64,000 nt of DNA from UBA4479 sp963974935 (GCA_963974935.1 CAXBEV010000002.1:1-64000); one strand, 5' to 3'. Positions 44,347-54,384 are shown, counted from the stretch's first letter. Made by a program: numbers and translations. Notes: a model not told the origin generated them from the letters alone.

Positions 44347-45771
44347 TTAAGCGGCTTCAGCAGCCATCTTTTTGGCTTTTTCGATAACGTCTTCGATGGT
44401 GCCGACCATGTAGAATGCCGATTCCGGCAGGTGGTCGTATTCACCTTCGATGATGCCTTTGAAGCCCTTGATGGTGTCTTCAAGCGACACCAGAACGCCC
44501 GGCGTGCCGGTAAACACTTCAGCAACATGGAACGGCTGCGACATGAAGCGCTGAATCTTACGCGCACGGGCCACAGTGAGTTTGTCTTCTTCAGACAATT
44601 CGTCCATGCCCAAAATCGCGATAATATCCTGCAGGTTTTTGTAGGACTGCAAGGTTTGCTGCACCGTTGTTGCAACGTGGTAATGCTCATCACCGATGAT
44701 TCGCGGATCCAAGATACGCGAGTTACTGTCGAGCGGGTCCACAGCCGGATAAATACCAAGTTCTGCAATCTGACGCGACAACACGGTGGTTGCGTCCAAG
44801 TGTGCAAACGAGGTTGCCGGTGCAGGGTCGGTCAAATCGTCGGCAGGCACATAGATGGCCTGCACGGACGTGATCGAACCTTTATTGGTCGACGTAATAC
44901 GCTCTTGCATGTTGCCCATGTCGGTCGCCAGCGTCGGCTGGTAACCCACAGCGGACGGGATACGACCGAGCAGTGCCGACACTTCGGAACCTGCCTGGGT
45001 AAAGCGGAAGATGTTGTCGACGAAGAACAGCACGTCTTGGCCTTCTTGGTCGCGGAAGTATTCGGCCTGTGCGAGACCCGTCAACGCCACACGTGCACGT
45101 GCGCCAGGAGGCTCGTTCATCTGACCGTAAACCAGGGCTGCTTTCGAACCATCGCCTTCGAGGTCGATAACGCCGGATTCGATCATCTCGTGATAAAGGT
45201 CGTTACCTTCACGAGTACGTTCCCCGACACCGGCAAATACGGAATAACCACCGTGGCCTTTAGCAACGTTGTTGATGAGTTCCATGATCAACACGGTTTT
45301 GCCGACGCCGGCACCGCCGAACAGACCAATTTTACCACCCTTGGCATACGGCGCGATCAAGTCGACGACCTTAATGCCGGTGGTGAGAATTTCGGTTTCC
45401 GTGGACTGATCAACGAAGGGAGGTGCCGATGCGTGGATCGGTGCGCGAACTTTGGTCTTGATCTCGCCACGCTCGTCAATCGGCTCGCCGATAACGTTCA
45501 TGATGCGACCCAAGCACGCTTGACCGACCGGTACCGAGATTGCTTCTCCGGTGCTGGTGACCTCAAGACCGCGCTGCAGGCCTTCAGTGGAGTCCATGGC
45601 GATGGTACGAACCATGCTCTGACCCAGGTGTTGTGCGACTTCAAGGACCAAAATCTTGTCTTGGTTCTTGACGTGAAGTGCAAACAGAATCTCGGGCAGG
45701 TCGCCCTCGAACTGCACGTCCACGACCGCGCCCATAACTTGTGCAATTTTGCCGACGTTGTTTTTTGCCAT
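44347..45771 (-). CDS. atpD: ATP synthase F1 beta subunit
   Basis: The catalytic F1 subunit, 474 aa. Walker A is GLFGGAGVGKTVLIMELINN; the catalytic Glu is in VFAGVGERTREGNDL; the ATP synthase signature PAVDPLDSNS is present, with DELSEEDKL further on. Separated from atpG by 34 bp and from atpC by 21 bp, all on the minus strand. Confidence 0.99.
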   Translation of the reverse strand: MAKNNVGKIAQVMGAVVDVQFEGDLPEILFALHVKNQDKILVLEVAQHLGQSMVRTIAMDSTEGLQRGLEVTSTGEAISVPVGQACLGRIMNVIGEPIDERGEIKTKVRAPIHASAPPFVDQSTETEILTTGIKVVDLIAPYAKGGKIGLFGGAGVGKTVLIMELINNVAKGHGGYSVFAGVGERTREGNDLYHEMIESGVIDLEGDGSKAALVYGQMNEPPGARARVALTGLAQAEYFRDQEGQDVLFFVDNIFRFTQAGSEVSALLGRIPSAVGYQPTLATDMGNMQERITSTNKGSITSVQAIYVPADDLTDPAPATSFAHLDATTVLSRQIAELGIYPAVDPLDSNSRILDPRIIGDEHYHVATTVQQTLQSYKNLQDIIAILGMDELSEEDKLTVARARKIQRFMSQPFHVAEVFTGTPGVLVSLEDTIKGFKGIIEGEYDHLPESAFYMVGTIEDVIEKAKKMAAEAA

Positions 45772-45805
45772 CGTTTCGCTCCGTTGCCTTGCGGCGTCTC
45801 TGTGG

Positions 45806-46705
45806 TCAGAGCGCTTCCGCGCCCGAAATGATTTCGATCAGTTCTTTGGTAATCACAGCCTGACGCGTCCGGTTGTAGGTCATTGTCAGGTTGTCGATCA
45901 TATCGCCCGCGTTGCGGGTCGCATTGTCCATTGCGGTCATCCGTGCACCGTGTTCGGACGCCGAGCTTTCCAGCAATGCCTGGAAGACCTGCGTTGCAAC
46001 GTTACGCGGCAACAGGTCTTCAAGGATTTCTTCTTCATCAGGTTCGAAGATGAACACCGCACGGGCGCCGTCCGTCTTCTGTTCTTCGTCGTCGTCACCG
46101 ACTTTGGCGTCTTCGACACTGAACGGGATCAGCTGCTGCGGGGTCACAATCTGCGAAATAGCTGATTGAAACTTGTTAAAATAGATCGTGCACACGTCGA
46201 ATTCATCGGCTTCGAATAGATCAGCGATCTTATCCGCAACTTCCGTCGCTTCTTCGAACTTCACACCGCGACGGCCGATATCAGTAAATTTAGCGACGAT
46301 GTTGTCGCCGAATTCACGGCGTAGCAGATCATGCCCTTTGCTGCCGACGGTGATGATCTTAAAATCGGTGCCGTTGCGACGCATTTCCCGGAGCCGCACC
46401 CGCACTTCGCGGATAATCGACCCGTTGAAGCCGCCACACAGACCACGGTCTGAGGTGCAGACAACCAACATCTGACGATTACCGCCGGTGCCGGACAGCA
46501 TTTTCGGTGCCCCTTCGGTATCGCCGATGCTGGTCGCAATCGACGTTAACATCCGGAACATACGCTCTGCATACGGACGGGCGTTTTCAGCCCCTTCCTG
46601 TGCTCGGCGCAATTTTGCGGCCGCCACCATTTTCATGGCGCTTGTGATCTTCTGCGTTTTCTTAACGCTGGCGATCCGGCCTTTGAGGTCCTTCAGATTG
46701 GCCAT
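45806..46705 (-). CDS. atpG: ATP synthase F1 gamma subunit
   Basis: The 299-aa rotor shaft. N-terminal helix LKDLKGRIASVKKTQKITSA and C-terminal helix MIDNLTMTYNRTRQAVITKE form the coiled coil that turns in the alpha-beta ring. The central domain includes VVCTSDRGLCGGFN. It also has an acidic insert (VGDDDEEQKTDGARAVFIFE). Confidence 0.97.
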   Translation of the reverse strand: MANLKDLKGRIASVKKTQKITSAMKMVAAAKLRRAQEGAENARPYAERMFRMLTSIATSIGDTEGAPKMLSGTGGNRQMLVVCTSDRGLCGGFNGSIIREVRVRLREMRRNGTDFKIITVGSKGHDLLRREFGDNIVAKFTDIGRRGVKFEEATEVADKIADLFEADEFDVCTIYFNKFQSAISQIVTPQQLIPFSVEDAKVGDDDEEQKTDGARAVFIFEPDEEEILEDLLPRNVATQVFQALLESSASEHGARMTAMDNATRNAGDMIDNLTMTYNRTRQAVITKELIEIISGAEAL

Positions 46706-46735
46706 AAGGCGTCTTCCTGGTCCCTATCCGTCGCG

Positions 46736-48268
46736 TTACGAAAAGTTCTTAGCGAATTCGTCGAGGAGCTTTTTAAGCTTGTCCTTGGTCTCGTCGGACA
46801 AAGCACCCTCTTCGCGGATCGCTTTAAGAACGTCGGCACCCTTGTCTTTGGCTTCTTCAAGCCAACGGGTTTCGAAAGCGGTGACTTGGTTCAGTTCGAT
46901 GTTGTCCAAGTAGCCTTCGACACCTGCAAAGATAACCACGACTTGCTCTTCAACAGCCAAAGGCCTGTATTGCGGCTGCTTCAGAAGTTCGGTGAGGCGC
47001 GAACCACGTGCCAGAAGCTTCTGCGTCGACGCATCCAGGTCGGATGCGAACTGAGCGAAAGCTTCCATTTCGCGGTACTGAGCAAGTTCCAGCTTAATTG
47101 AGCCTGCAACCTGTTTCATCGCCTTGATTTGTGCTGCCGAGCCAACCCGCGACACCGAGAGGCCGACGTTCACAGCGGGGCGAATGCCCTTAAAGAACAA
47201 ATCGGTTTCAAGGAAGATCTGACCGTCGGTGATCGAGATCACGTTCGTCGGGATGTAGGCCGACACGTCACCAGCCTGAGTTTCGATCACCGGCAATGCG
47301 GTCAACGAACCGTTACCGGCAGCTTCGCCCATTTTCGCCGCGCGCTCAAGCAGGCGGGAGTGAAGATAGAACACGTCACCCGGATAAGCTTCACGGCCCG
47401 GCGGACGACGCAGCAACAGCGACATCTGACGATAGGCAACGGCCTGCTTGGAAAGGTCATCGTAGAAGATAACCGCGTGCTTGCCGTTGTCGCGGAAGTA
47501 TTCGCCCATCGCACAGCCGGCATATGGTGCCAAGAACTGCAGCGGTGCAGGGTCGGACGCGGTCGCGGCGACGATGATGGAATATTCCATGGCGCCGAAG
47601 TCTTCGAGCGTCTTCACCAACTGTGCAACCGTCGAGCGCTTTTGGCCGATAGCAACATAGATGCAGTAAAGCTTTTTGGATTCGTCATCGGTGCTATCGT
47701 TGACCGATTTTTGGTTCAAGATCGTATCGATGATCACAGCGGTTTTACCGGTCTGACGGTCACCGATGATCAATTCGCGCTGACCACGGCCCACCGGGAT
47801 CAAAGAGTCGATGGCTTTAAGGCCGGTCTGCATCGGCTCGTGCACCGATTTACGCGGGATAATGCCCGGCGCTTTGACTTCGACCAATTCGCGGCGTGAG
47901 GTTTTGATTTCACCTTTGCCGTCGATTGGGTTGCCGAGCGCGTCAACAACGCGCCCCAACAGTTCGGGGCCCACCGGCACGTCGACGATGTCACCGGTAC
48001 GCTTAACCGTGTCACCTTCTTTAATCGTGCGGTCGTCACCGAAAATAACGATGCCGACGTTGTCGGTTTCAAGGTTCAGCGCCATCCCTTTAATGCCGCC
48101 CGGGAACTCGACGAGCTCACCGGCCTGCACGTTATCGAGACCGTACACACGGGCGATACCGTCACCGACGGTCAGAACCTGACCAACCTCGGCAACTTCG
48201 GATTCGCTCCCGAAATCCTTGATCTGCTTCTTGAGGATGTTGGAAATCTCTGCGGCTTTGATTTGCAT
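46736..48268 (-). CDS. atpA: ATP synthase F1 alpha subunit
   Basis: The 510-aa regulatory nucleotide-binding subunit. N-terminal MQIKAAEISNILKKQIKDFG, Walker A IIGDRQTGKTAVIIDTI, and the signature PAVNVGLSVSRVGSAAQ are present. The ATG shares one base with the atpH stop (TGATG), which implies coupling. Confidence 0.99.
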   Translation of the reverse strand: MQIKAAEISNILKKQIKDFGSESEVAEVGQVLTVGDGIARVYGLDNVQAGELVEFPGGIKGMALNLETDNVGIVIFGDDRTIKEGDTVKRTGDIVDVPVGPELLGRVVDALGNPIDGKGEIKTSRRELVEVKAPGIIPRKSVHEPMQTGLKAIDSLIPVGRGQRELIIGDRQTGKTAVIIDTILNQKSVNDSTDDESKKLYCIYVAIGQKRSTVAQLVKTLEDFGAMEYSIIVAATASDPAPLQFLAPYAGCAMGEYFRDNGKHAVIFYDDLSKQAVAYRQMSLLLRRPPGREAYPGDVFYLHSRLLERAAKMGEAAGNGSLTALPVIETQAGDVSAYIPTNVISITDGQIFLETDLFFKGIRPAVNVGLSVSRVGSAAQIKAMKQVAGSIKLELAQYREMEAFAQFASDLDASTQKLLARGSRLTELLKQPQYRPLAVEEQVVVIFAGVEGYLDNIELNQVTAFETRWLEEAKDKGADVLKAIREEGALSDETKDKLKKLLDEFAKNFS

Positions 48269-48828
48269 CAGCCAATCCCTTTCATGGCGAGGCGCATTTT
48301 CTGCAGTTTCGTAGATAAGGAGCTATCGATCAGCCGCGACCCAACGCGAACCACGAGACCTCCCAAAAGGCTTTCATCAACACGCTGTTCGATCTGCACC
48401 TTAGTGCCGATCGCTGATTTTAGCGCATCTTCGACAGCAGCGAGCTGCGTGTCGGTCAACTTCTTCGCAGAGACAACCTCGGCAGTGGATTCACCGCGGC
48501 TGACTGCGAGCTGTTCTTGGTACGCTTTGATCATGTTGGCAAGCGCGAACAACCGACGGTTATCTGCGACCACGCCAACAAAATTCTTAGTAAGCTCATT
48601 AAATCCCGACGCTTCGGTCAACGCGTTCATGGCATTGACTTGATCGTCACGCGACATCACGGGTGATTTGATCATGCGCGCAAGGTCTTCGCTGCCCGCG
48701 ATCATGGCCCCCAATTCCTGGAGGTCACCGGCGACATCATCGAGTTTCTTGTCGTTATCGGCTAACTCAAAGAGCGCCGTTGCATAACGGCCCGCTAGAC
48801 CGGCCGTGCCCGAACTATCCGCTGACAC
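48268..48828 (-). CDS. atpH: ATP synthase F1 delta subunit
   Basis: The 186-aa stator subunit that links F1 to the peripheral stalk. LAGRYATALFELADNDKKLD, NFVGVVADNRRLFALANMI and the C-terminal VRVGSRLIDSSLSTKLQKM are family features. The start is a GTG with GGGGA 9 nt upstream. First gene of the F1 operon; no FO genes are nearby, as is normal in alphaproteobacteria where FO and F1 operons are separate. Confidence 0.95.
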   Translation of the reverse strand: MSADSSGTAGLAGRYATALFELADNDKKLDDVAGDLQELGAMIAGSEDLARMIKSPVMSRDDQVNAMNALTEASGFNELTKNFVGVVADNRRLFALANMIKAYQEQLAVSRGESTAEVVSAKKLTDTQLAAVEDALKSAIGTKVQIEQRVDESLLGGLVVRVGSRLIDSSLSTKLQKMRLAMKGIG

Positions 48829-49118
48829 CTGGGAAAATCCCCTTCGTTAAAAATCGCGTCTTACATCGACTTTTGAGTGCTTCTTTTCGTCCCGCCGTCT
48901 GGTTAACCCAGGTTCGACGACACGAGCCCCATTCCGCAAGGATCGCCTCGCGAAAGTCGGGAACAGGTAACACACTGATTAGGGGTGTGCAAGCGGGCTT
49001 GAGGCGGTTTTTTGCGCTGCAAAAACGCATTTTTTTACAAGCGATTAGCACCGGACGTCTAAGACGCCCAAGAGAATCCCTAAGCATCACGCCAATTTAC
49101 CTATACTTCGTGCCCGCT
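48829..49118 (-). other. gap between priA and atpH
   Basis: A 290-bp stretch without a supported gene. It must contain the F1 operon promoter, but I found only weak matches (TTGCAC-17-TACCTG read on the minus strand). A short imperfect hairpin (GGGCGTC/GACGTCC) lies after priA, and an A/T-rich imperfect palindrome is near 49005-49035. Confidence 0.5.
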
Positions 49119-51347
49119 TTAAAAGAACGAAACAGGATCAACATCAACTTGAACGCGCACTTTCTTAGGGATCGGTGCACGGGCAATCCAAGCCCGAACC
49201 GCGCTTTGCACGCCCCCCCGCACGGCAGCAATCAGCAAAAGTCGCCGGCGATGACGTCCCCGCAATAATGCCATCGGCGCCGGCGCGGGCCCAAGCACCC
49301 GAAGGCCTTCCCCCCTTGGCGCCGAGCGCGCCAAGCCCGCCGCCGCTTGATCGACCAAATCTTCATCCCGCCCCGATACTATCAGCGCCACCAACGAGCC
49401 GAACGGCGGCATATGCGCCTCTTCACGGGCCGCACTTTCGGCAGCGATAAAGGTATCTCGGTCACCAGCAGCAAGCGCCATGATCACCGGATGTTCGGGC
49501 ATATAGGTTTGCACGATCACTTGCCCAGGCCGATCCCCGCGCCCGGCCCGGCCCGCGACTTGGTACAAAAGCTGGAACGTACGCTCCGCCGCGCGGAATT
49601 CCCCACCCGACAAACCAAGGTCCGCATCAATCACGCCGACCAACGTCAGCGCCGGAAAATGGTAGCCCTTGGCGATAATCTGGGTGCCGATCACGAGATC
49701 GACCTGCTTATCTTCCATCATGTGGACAAGCTCGCTCGCCTGACGGGGGCCGCGCACGGTATCGCTGGCCGCAATCACAGTGCGAATACCCGGAAACAAC
49801 AGCTGGATTTCCTCGGCCAAGCGCTCAACGCCTGGGCCACACGGCACCATGGAATCCTTGTCTTCGCAATTCGGGCAGATTTCAGGTGGTTTAGTCTGAA
49901 AGCCGCAATGGTGGCACTGCAGCCGCCCGAGCAACCGGTGCTCCACCAGCCACGCCGTACAGCGCGGGCACTGTAATCGGTGCCCGCACGTCCGGCATAG
50001 CGTCAGCGGTGCATAGCCCCGCCTATTCAAAAAGATCATCGCTTGATCACCGGCCTCAAACGTCGCGGCCAGCGCATCTGCCAATACAGGCGACAGCCAG
50101 CGCCCTCGTGCCGGACCTTGCTTGCGCATATCCACTAACGTCACATGCGCCAAGTCTGAGCCGCCGTGTCGGGCCGGCAGCGAAACCTCGGCGTAGCGTG
50201 CCCGACTGACGTTGGTCACGGTCTCAAGCGATGGCGTCGCGGATACAAGGATGAGCGGAATATCTTCCAAGCGTGCCCGCACCACGGACATGTCGCGGGC
50301 ATGATAAACGACGCCCTCTTCTTGCTTGAACGAGCTGTCGTGTTCTTCGTCGACAACGATCAAGCCTAAATCCGAGAACGGCAAAAATAGCGCCGAGCGG
50401 GCGCCGATCACGACCCGTGCATCGCCCCTATGCACGGCGCGCCAGGTATCGCGGCGTTTGGCAGGGGTCATTTCCGAATGCCACATCGCCGGGCGCACAC
50501 CGAATCTCGCCTCGAACCGCTCCAACCACTGCGCGCCAAGCGCAATTTCAGGCAGCATCACCAGCACTTGTCGACCATCGCGCAGCGCTTTTGCGACGGC
50601 TTCAAAATAAACCTCGGTCTTGCCTGATCCTGGGACGCCGTCCAGCAGCGTGACCGAAAAGCCGGCGCCGACCTGCACCGCCAACGTATGTGCAGCCTCT
50701 GTCTGGTTGGCGGACAGGGTGACGCCGCCGTGATCCGGATTCGGCAACGGCCAATCTTTGTTAGGCTCTAACGTGACCGAGGCCAAAACGCCCGCTTCAT
50801 GCAGACCTTTGACGACAGCGGCCCCGCAACCGGCTTCGCGCGCAATGTCAGCAGCGGGCAGCGGCGGGTTTTCTCGGCAAAATTCGATCACCCTTGTGCG
50901 GGCCTTAGTGGCGCGAACATCCGGCGCATCTTTCGCCAAGGCGTACGCAATCACCGGTTTCGGCGCGATCAAGGCATCCGGCACCGACAACACCATCCGC
51001 AGCACAGCACCCTGCGGATACAAGGTATAAGCCGCCACCCAATCAACGAGTTTGCGGAGCGGCGCTGCAATCGGTGCCACATCAAGCACCGCATGAATGT
51101 CTTTGAGCTTAGATGCCGCGACCTCGTCCGATGCCTTACCCCAGACCACACCTGTCGCGCGACGGTGGCCAAGGGGCACATCGACGATGTCGCCAGCCTG
51201 CACGGTCATCCCCACGCCGACGCGATAGTCATAGGGCCCCGCCAGCGGTAACGGCAGCAACACCGCAACACGCGCGCCCGGCGCAAAGTCCGTCACGTCA
51301 TTGGCATCATGGGCGCCGTTGGCGGTTGGGGCGGCATCGGTCGACAC
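49119..51347 (-). CDS. priA: primosomal protein N' (replication restart helicase)
   Basis: A 3'-5' helicase that reloads the replisome at stalled forks; about 742 aa. N-terminal DNA-binding domain with AVLLPLPLAGPYDYRV; Walker A GVPGSGKTEVYFEAVAKAL; DEEH box VVDEEHDSSFKQEEG. Between helicase lobes are eight Cys in CxxC pairs (CRTC, CPRC, CHHC, CPNC) that bind two zinc ions. No suitable ATG exists; the GTG at 51347 has GAGGAG 10 nt upstream and is preferred over a TTG 9 nt earlier. Divergent from DUF484-xerC. Confidence 0.96.
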   Translation of the reverse strand: MSTDAAPTANGAHDANDVTDFAPGARVAVLLPLPLAGPYDYRVGVGMTVQAGDIVDVPLGHRRATGVVWGKASDEVAASKLKDIHAVLDVAPIAAPLRKLVDWVAAYTLYPQGAVLRMVLSVPDALIAPKPVIAYALAKDAPDVRATKARTRVIEFCRENPPLPAADIAREAGCGAAVVKGLHEAGVLASVTLEPNKDWPLPNPDHGGVTLSANQTEAAHTLAVQVGAGFSVTLLDGVPGSGKTEVYFEAVAKALRDGRQVLVMLPEIALGAQWLERFEARFGVRPAMWHSEMTPAKRRDTWRAVHRGDARVVIGARSALFLPFSDLGLIVVDEEHDSSFKQEEGVVYHARDMSVVRARLEDIPLILVSATPSLETVTNVSRARYAEVSLPARHGGSDLAHVTLVDMRKQGPARGRWLSPVLADALAATFEAGDQAMIFLNRRGYAPLTLCRTCGHRLQCPRCTAWLVEHRLLGRLQCHHCGFQTKPPEICPNCEDKDSMVPCGPGVERLAEEIQLLFPGIRTVIAASDTVRGPRQASELVHMMEDKQVDLVIGTQIIAKGYHFPALTLVGVIDADLGLSGGEFRAAERTFQLLYQVAGRAGRGDRPGQVIVQTYMPEHPVIMALAAGDRDTFIAAESAAREEAHMPPFGSLVALIVSGRDEDLVDQAAAGLARSAPRGEGLRVLGPAPAPMALLRGRHRRRLLLIAAVRGGVQSAVRAWIARAPIPKKVRVQVDVDPVSFF

Positions 51348-51402
51348 GCGGAACAATCTCCTCGTCAGCGATCAGCATAAGGTGTTTGTGGATGGGCTTT
51401 TG

Positions 51403-51431
51403 TTATTTGTTAAGGCGAAAATCGTTATAAT
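51403..51431 (+). promoter_or_regulatory. candidate sigma70 promoter for DUF484-xerC
   Basis: TTATTT (51403-51408), 17 bp, then a perfect TATAAT (51426-51431), giving a leader of about 78 nt before the DUF484 ATG. The -35 is weak. Confidence 0.5.
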
Positions 51432-51515
51432 GAGGCGATTCGGCCATGGAGCAAGCTTTGATACAAAGCTGTGCGGCATAGCTTTCTGATATCGCTTTCA
51501 CTGGGAGAGAGCACA

Positions 51516-52235
51516 ATGAGCGGAGAATACACAGGCGCCTTGGAAGACGAGGACGTGGCCGATCTGGACGCCGAAGATGTTGCCGTCTTTATGATGCGCA
51601 ATCCATCGTTCTTTTCGGACCACCCTGAATTGCTGGACCACATCCAACTACCGGATCGATTCGTGGTCGGCGGCGTCGTCGATTTTCAGCGCTATCAACT
51701 GCAGCGCCGCGAGAGTGAGATCGACGAGTTACGCACCTGCGCCCAGGACGTGATCGAAACCAGCCGCACCAACATGTCCATACAAACACGCACCCATGCC
51801 GCCGTGCTGGCCATGCTGCACGCACAGACCGCACCGCAGCTTTATCGCATCATTGCAGACGATTTGCCGATCTTGCTCGACATTGACGTCTGCGCGGTCG
51901 GCTTTGAGCCAGCGAAAAATGCCAACGTCGCGATTTTATCAGAGCACCTGCGCACCCTGCCGCCAGGCACCGTCGACGAGGTTGTCGGCGCCGATCAAGA
52001 CGTACAATTGTACCGCGAGTTTTGGGACGACGGCACGGTTTTCGGCAGTGCCGCCGGCCTGGTCAAGTCAGCCGCCTTAGCACGCATCAAGCCGGGCATG
52101 GCGATGCCGTCCGGGATCATCGCGCTGGGGTCGCGGGACGGCACCTTCCGTCCCGGACAAGGGACCGAGTTGTTCTCGTTCCTGGCCCGCATTGTCGAGG
52201 CCAGCGTGATGAGGCTTTCCGGCGACAAACTGTGA
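51516..52235 (+). CDS. DUF484 family (GAF-like) protein
   Basis: A 239-aa DUF484 protein. The N-terminal part VAVFMMRNPSFFSDHPELLD and VGGVVDFQRYQLQRRESEID is the family hallmark. The rest is a GAF-like fold including ARIKPGMAMPSGIIALGSRD and TELFSFLARIVEASVMRL. Function unknown, but the gene precedes xerC in many proteobacteria, including E. coli. GGGAGAG lies upstream of the ATG. Its stop overlaps the xerC start in GTGA. Confidence 0.92.
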   Translation: MSGEYTGALEDEDVADLDAEDVAVFMMRNPSFFSDHPELLDHIQLPDRFVVGGVVDFQRYQLQRRESEIDELRTCAQDVIETSRTNMSIQTRTHAAVLAMLHAQTAPQLYRIIADDLPILLDIDVCAVGFEPAKNANVAILSEHLRTLPPGTVDEVVGADQDVQLYREFWDDGTVFGSAAGLVKSAALARIKPGMAMPSGIIALGSRDGTFRPGQGTELFSFLARIVEASVMRLSGDKL

Positions 52236-53170
52236 TCGGTCTGCCAGTCCAACCCGCGGTCGCAGAAGCGCTGTCGGCGTGGATCGACTGGCTCGCCCAC
52301 GAACGCCGATTGGCCACCAGCACAGTCGAAAGCTATCAACACGACGCCAGCATTTTCATGCGCTATATCCATGACCGGTTAGGCTTTGAACCTGGGATTG
52401 AGGATCTCGCCGGGCTCAAACGCGATGACCTTTGGGCGTTTCAAGCGGTGCGCCAAGCCGACGGCATCGGACCGGTGTCGATGGCGCGGGGCCTCAGCGG
52501 CTTGCGCAGTCTGTTTACGTTTTTAGAACGCCGTGGGATTTGCTCGAACGCGATCATCCAAGCGGCCGAAATGCCGAAACTGCCGCGCACGGTGCCGAAA
52601 CCGTTAAACATAGAAGATGCGTTTGAGACCTTGGAGGTCGCCGAAGAACTGGCGCTCGAGCCTTGGGTCGGCAAGCGAGATCGCGCGTTGTTTGCGCTGC
52701 TGTACGGCTGCGGGCTGCGAATCGGTGAAGCCATCGGGCTGTCGGTGTGTGACGTCAAAGGGCTTGAGAGAATCGTCGTGACCGGCAAGGGCAACAAACA
52801 ACGTGTGGTGCCCATATTGAAGATCGTGAGGATTGCGCTAGAAGCCTACCTACAAAGCTGCCCGTTCCGATTGGATGACGATGCACCGCTTTTTGTCGGG
52901 ACCCGAGGCAACCGCCTAAACCCCGCGATCGCACAACGCTGCATGCGGCAAATTCGGGCGATCTTGGGACTGCCCGACACCGCGACGCCGCACGCCTTGC
53001 GTCACAGCTTTGCAACGCACCTTTTGTCAGGCGGCGGCGATCTTCGCACGATTCAAGAATTGCTGGGCCACGCATCGTTGTCGACGACGCAGCGCTACAC
53101 AGAAGTCGATGGCGCCCGGCTGCAAGCGGTCCATGCCGCAGCCCATCCGCGCGCGAAGCGACGTCCTTAA
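52232..53170 (+). CDS. xerC: tyrosine recombinase XerC
   Basis: A 312-aa chromosome-dimer resolvase subunit. The N-terminal core-binding domain contains LAHERRLATSTVESYQHDAS. The catalytic residues are visible: Arg in YGCGLRIGEAIGL, Lys in VTGKGNKQRVVP, His/Arg in HALRHSFATHLLSGGGDLRT, His in LLGHASLSTTQ, and the Tyr nucleophile in RYTEVDGA. The GTG start overlaps the DUF484 stop by 4 nt. It acts at dif with XerD; no dif site was noticed here. Confidence 0.95.
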   Translation: MIGLPVQPAVAEALSAWIDWLAHERRLATSTVESYQHDASIFMRYIHDRLGFEPGIEDLAGLKRDDLWAFQAVRQADGIGPVSMARGLSGLRSLFTFLERRGICSNAIIQAAEMPKLPRTVPKPLNIEDAFETLEVAEELALEPWVGKRDRALFALLYGCGLRIGEAIGLSVCDVKGLERIVVTGKGNKQRVVPILKIVRIALEAYLQSCPFRLDDDAPLFVGTRGNRLNPAIAQRCMRQIRAILGLPDTATPHALRHSFATHLLSGGGDLRTIQELLGHASLSTTQRYTEVDGARLQAVHAAAHPRAKRRP

Positions 53171-54360
53171 GCCGACAACTTCACCGCAATTCGATAAAAA
53201 ATCAGGCCCGTTACGGCCGCACCAATGGCAACCATGATGGCTAGGTCGTAGCCGCCCACTTCCCATAAGATCGAACCTGTCACCGGCGCCAACGCCCACA
53301 TGGTCAAATACGGCACAGCGACAGTACCGCTGATGGCACCGAAATTTCGCGTGCCCAAGACTTCTTTCGTGATCACCGGACGCATAATGCTGGAAACCCC
53401 GTGTCCGCTGCCTTGGAAGATCACAAACATCACGACCAGCGTCGGAATCGTTTGCGACATAAACAGCGCCGAGCCCGCCGCGATCACGGCAACGAAACAC
53501 ATCGTCGCGATGGTGTGGCTGCTGACCCGGCGCTCTGCCGCCATCATCGCCAAGCGGCCTGCCACCTGCATCGGCCCAATCATCGATGCGGCCAGCACGG
53601 CCGCATCCGCGCTCAAGCCCCGGTCATCGAGAATCGGTAAAATGTGATTGAGCAACAGGCCGTGATTGCTGCCCAACAGCGCAAAGCCGAGCGCCAAAAA
53701 CCAAAACGAAGGGGTCTTCAAAAGGCTGCGGCTGGTGTGCCCGGCAACCTTGGCTGTCTGCGGTTTCGTCGCCTCGGCTGCTGTATTTTTTTGATGCTCG
53801 GATTCTAAGTATCGAGCAGCGGTCCACACCAGCGGCAAGCCGATAAAAACCACCATTCCAGACAATGTCCACGCCGCCGCATGCCAGCCATAGGCCGCAG
53901 ATATGCCGTTACTGAGCGGAAAAGACAGTGTGCCGGCAAGACCGGCGACCAACGTCACCAAGGTAATATCGCGGCGCGCGCTGTCGCCGCGTGTCCGGGT
54001 AATCAGCGAGAAGCAGGTCTCGTACAAACATCCGCCCAAGCACGTACCGATGCCGAGCCAAATCGCCCCGAACATCCAAACGGAACTGACGAACGGCAAC
54101 AAGGCAACCAGCATCGCCGCCAGAAAGGCTGCCCCGCTCATCACATAGGGACCGAGCCCTCGGTCGATCAGACGGCCAGAAAACGGCGCACAGATCGCAG
54201 ACATGATAATGGCACCGGTGAACGAAGCCGTGATCGCGGTCTTCGACCACGGTTCAGCCATCTCCCACTGCACCAGTAGGGCTGCAAAGATATAATAAAG
54301 ACCGGCCCAAAAGATGGTTTGTCCGAAGGCCAGGAAGACGATGGCGCGACGCGCGGTCAT
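53167..54360 (-). CDS. MFS transporter
   Basis: A 397-aa major facilitator with about 12 hydrophobic segments in two halves separated by a polar loop (ESEHQKNTAAEATKPQTAK). The segment between helices 2 and 3 (FSGRLIDRGLGPYVMSGA) is the MFS motif A equivalent. The substrate is not evident. Its stop overlaps that of xerC (convergent). It lies 24 bp downstream of the arsP-like gene on the same strand and may belong to that arsenic-linked operon. Confidence 0.88.
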   Translation of the reverse strand: MTARRAIVFLAFGQTIFWAGLYYIFAALLVQWEMAEPWSKTAITASFTGAIIMSAICAPFSGRLIDRGLGPYVMSGAAFLAAMLVALLPFVSSVWMFGAIWLGIGTCLGGCLYETCFSLITRTRGDSARRDITLVTLVAGLAGTLSFPLSNGISAAYGWHAAAWTLSGMVVFIGLPLVWTAARYLESEHQKNTAAEATKPQTAKVAGHTSRSLLKTPSFWFLALGFALLGSNHGLLLNHILPILDDRGLSADAAVLAASMIGPMQVAGRLAMMAAERRVSSHTIATMCFVAVIAAGSALFMSQTIPTLVVMFVIFQGSGHGVSSIMRPVITKEVLGTRNFGAISGTVAVPYLTMWALAPVTGSILWEVGGYDLAIMVAIGAAVTGLIFYRIAVKLSA

Positions 54361-54384
54361 CACGCATTCCGTTTCAAAGTGATG

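Noticed and set aside
44431..45831. 466-codon plus-strand open frame opposite atpD
   Set aside because: It is entirely antisense to a certain F1 beta gene, with no recognisable domain.
49005..49035. A/T-rich imperfect palindrome with a T-run in the priA-atpH gap, as a plus-strand terminator
   Set aside because: No plus-strand gene precedes it, and the stem is imperfect.
52232..53170. Tyrosine recombinase as an integrase of a mobile element
   Set aside because: Coupling to DUF484 and the sequence motifs identify it as XerC; no attachment-site repeats were seen.
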